Positions 4,999 to 5,684 of a DNA stretch of 5,684 nt are shown in pieces (position 1 is the first letter of the stretch; each line of letters begins with the position of its first letter). Below the pieces are notes generated by a model. The model had not been told where the DNA came from. It did not search any database and was given only the letters and a program-made list of their open reading frames with translations. This DNA comes from Caldilineaceae bacterium (GTDB lineage Bacteria > Chloroflexota > Anaerolineae > Caldilineales > Caldilineaceae), in the NCBI GenBank assembly GCA_012032975.1, contig JAAUPU010000245.1, positions 1 through 5,684 of the forward strand, in the 5' to 3' direction. Both the position numbers and the translations under genes were made by a program.

Positions 4999-5684
4999 TC
5001 AGTCAAATAGAGCGGGCCGTTTCATCGCCCAAATCGTCAGAAAGAGCGGCGCAACCGCTTTGTAATACTCCCAGGAGCCTGGCTCGGCGTCGGGGTCATA
5101 GTCTGCCCACTCGCTCAGATGCAGAATGACCAGGCCGTTGGCAACCAGCGCGTTGACCACCGCGCTCAACGCGTGGACAAACTCGCGCGGGCTGGCAATC
5201 TGCGTTGTGCTGCCATCGGCGTTGGTCACATCCCAGACATTCCAGTGTGGGTTGCGCTCGATGAGGCTGGCGCCGTCCACGTAGGGATGTTTGAGGATAT
5301 AGCCTTCGCCGGTCCAGGACTCCTCGTCGATGAGCTGGGTGAAGGGGTTGGCCCATTGGATTCGGTAGAGGCCGTCCGGCTTGAGCACGCGGCTGGCCTC
5401 AGCCAGGACCGGTCGCACATCGGGTACGAAGTTGATCGAGTACGCCTGCCAGACCACGTCAAACGTCGCATCCTCGAACGCGGAGAGGTCGCGCATGTCG
5501 CCCTGCACCGTCTCGATCTCCAGACCATAGTGAGCGGCAGCCTCGCGGTCGCGTTCTAGTTGCGCGGGGCTGAGGTCGAAGACGGTGACCTGTGCGCCCA
5601 GCAGCGCAAAGGCCGGCGATTGCTGGCCTGCGCTGGCCGCGAGGCAGAGCACGCGTTTGCCTGCCACGTCGCCCAAAATGCCCT
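4999..5684 (-). CDS. class I SAM-dependent methyltransferase (C-terminal part; start beyond window)
   Basis: Rossmann-fold methyltransferase that transfers a methyl group from S-adenosylmethionine to an unknown acceptor. The frame stays open to the window edge, reading GILGDVAGKRVLCLAASAGQ at its start, so the true N-terminus lies outside; the TTG at 5676 is not a credible start. Motif I is VLCLAASAGQQSPAF, with Ala-Ser-Ala where relatives usually have glycines; motif II is VTVFDLS (the acidic residue that binds the ribose); motif III is ETVQGDMRDL; motif IV is FDVVWQAYSINFVPD; the post motif is RVLKPDGL. The C-terminal half (FTQLIDEESWTGEGY to LHLSEWADY) matches the Methyltransf_11/25 layout. 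It is first in a probable operon with the VOC gene. The motif I change may reduce SAM affinity or simply be lineage variation. Confidence 0.9.
   Translation of the reverse strand, partial: GILGDVAGKRVLCLAASAGQQSPAFALLGAQVTVFDLSPAQLERDREAAAHYGLEIETVQGDMRDLSAFEDATFDVVWQAYSINFVPDVRPVLAEASRVLKPDGLYRIQWANPFTQLIDEESWTGEGYILKHPYVDGASLIERNPHWNVWDVTNADGSTTQIASPREFVHALSAVVNALVANGLVILHLSEWADYDPDAEPGSWEYYKAVAPLFLTIWAMKRPALFD

Overview
The window looks like chromosomal DNA of a Chloroflexota bacterium (Anaerolineae/Caldilineae type). This is an inference from the style of the solute-binding lipoprotein (an acidic, Ala/Pro/Thr-rich linker followed by a PMLxAxVxxGELPxxEERLPxNPLVVEP-like N-terminus), the neighbouring VOC and DinB proteins, and a GC content of roughly 55-60% judged by eye. 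No taxonomic marker is present. All convincing genes are on the minus strand, so the reading order runs from high to low coordinates.

Region A (5684 to 4232) is a tight cluster. It holds the C-terminal part of a class I SAM-dependent methyltransferase, a VOC/glyoxalase-superfamily protein, and a small unrecognised protein joined to the VOC gene by a TAATG stop/start overlap. Region B (4205 to 2773) is a regulatory unit. A near-consensus sigma-70 promoter (TTGACA, 17 bp, TATACT) carries a perfect 16-bp GntR/HutC-type palindrome inside its spacer, and drives a GntR/HutC-UTRA repressor and an ATGA-overlapping DinB-family gene. A hairpin with a short U-rich tail follows the DinB stop. Region C (2600 to 1) is an oligopeptide/sugar-type ABC importer: a family 5 solute-binding lipoprotein, then a structured 117-bp gap, then a DppB-type permease cut off by the window edge.

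Two things stand out. First, three of the seven genes (binding protein, DinB, small unknown) are each broken by one frameshift. Every shift is in the same direction, and each is repaired by adding one base, plausibly one G in a G-run on the coding strand. That pattern points to systematic homopolymer undercalling, although genuine pseudogenes cannot be excluded. Second, the gap between the binding-protein and permease genes is a dyad-symmetric element. Four 8-bp units (about TGACRRGG) on each side, in opposite orientation, flank a central 7-bp hairpin, and another hairpin sits directly against the permease start codon. This could be a dispersed repeat family, an mRNA-processing or translation-control element, or both.

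The likely logic is that the GntR repressor controls its own operon, and possibly the importer, in response to an unidentified small ligand. The importer has its own upstream region. No operator copy matching the repressor's palindrome was found there, so the regulatory link to transport is unproven.
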